A stretch of DNA of 6,018 bases, taken from the NCBI GenBank assembly GCA_016218905.1, contig JACRCS010000699.1, forward strand, positions 1 through 6,018, read 5' to 3'. Positions 5,923-6,018 of this stretch are shown in pieces. Position 1 is the stretch's first letter. Every line of letters begins with the position of its first letter. The notes beneath the pieces are model-generated. The model was not told the origin of the DNA. It saw only the letters and a program-made list of their open reading frames with translations, and made no database searches. The translations under genes and the position numbers were made by a program. This DNA is from Deltaproteobacteria bacterium (lineage in GTDB: Bacteria > Desulfobacterota_C > Deferrisomatia > Deferrisomatales > JACRMM01).

Positions 5923-6018
5923 CGGGGCGCGACCGGGACTCTCCTCCCCGAGTCTACGTAGTTATTCGTACTCGCCCTGCGTTTTCCCTCATGGCGCCCG
6001 CCGCCCGCTCGAAAAGAA
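5923..6018. other. Non-coding tail after the response regulator
   Basis: No gene is supported here. Two overlapping weak hairpins are possible: CGGGG (5923-5927) with CCCCG (5946-5950), or GACTC (5937-5941) with GAGTC (5950-5954) around an 8-nt loop. Neither is followed by a T run, so a Rho-independent terminator is not convincing. CTACGTAG at 5954-5961 is an 8-bp palindrome inside a locally AT-richer patch. An ATG at 5991 stays open to the window edge but has no Shine-Dalgarno sequence before it. Confidence 0.4.

Noticed and set aside
5923..5954. Rho-independent terminator after the response regulator
   Set aside because: The candidate stems are only 5 bp, mutually exclusive, and lack a following T run.
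5991..6018. Start of a new plus-strand gene at ATG 5991
   Set aside because: Only nine codons fit before the window ends and there is no Shine-Dalgarno sequence; it cannot be supported.
1..6018. CRISPR arrays, tRNA or rRNA genes, insertion sequences, phage or conjugative genes
   Set aside because: No repeat-spacer pattern, no tRNA cloverleaf-like segment, no transposase or terminal inverted repeats were seen; almost the whole window is covered by four ordinary genes.

Overview
The window is high-GC DNA (C and G dominate third codon positions) from a bacterium. The gene set is two secreted proteins and one two-component pair. The metalloprotease style (a PA domain inside a HExxH protease), the small secreted protein, the PAS-rich kinase and the base composition suggest an environmental lineage such as Acidobacteriota (Thermoanaerobaculia-like) or another GC-rich, protein-degrading phylum. 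This assignment is a recollection-based inference; there is no rRNA or marker gene here to settle it.

Layout, left to right. Positions 1-43 are non-coding sequence downstream of the first gene. Positions 44-1462 (minus strand) encode a 472-residue secreted zinc metalloprotease with a protease-associated (PA) domain inserted in it. Positions 1466-1933 (minus) encode a 155-residue small exported protein, upstream of the protease in the same transcription unit and only 3 nt from it. Positions 1934-2203 are a 270-bp divergent intergenic region holding two inverted repeats. Positions 2204-5278 (plus) encode a 1024-residue cytosolic sensor histidine kinase: GAF-like region, five PAS domains, then HisKA_3 and HATPase_c. 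Positions 5275-5922 (plus) encode a NarL/FixJ-type response regulator overlapping the kinase stop by 4 nt. Positions 5923-6018 hold no gene I can support.

The kinase and regulator almost certainly form one cognate pair, because they are translationally coupled and belong to the matching families (HisKA_3 with LuxR-type HTH). The two exported proteins form a second transcription unit that diverges from the pair. The pair may control the exported unit through the shared 270 bp, but this rests only on arrangement.

The strongest structural observation is a gapless 261-residue (783-nt) tandem duplication of a PAS-PAS module inside the kinase. Other points of interest are the protease's apparently displaced third zinc ligand, a GC-rich hairpin abutting the Shine-Dalgarno sequence of the small exported gene, and a 10-bp perfect inverted repeat spanning the divergent promoter region. 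I do not see evidence of a wholly new system; this looks like a chromosomal sensory and secretory locus.
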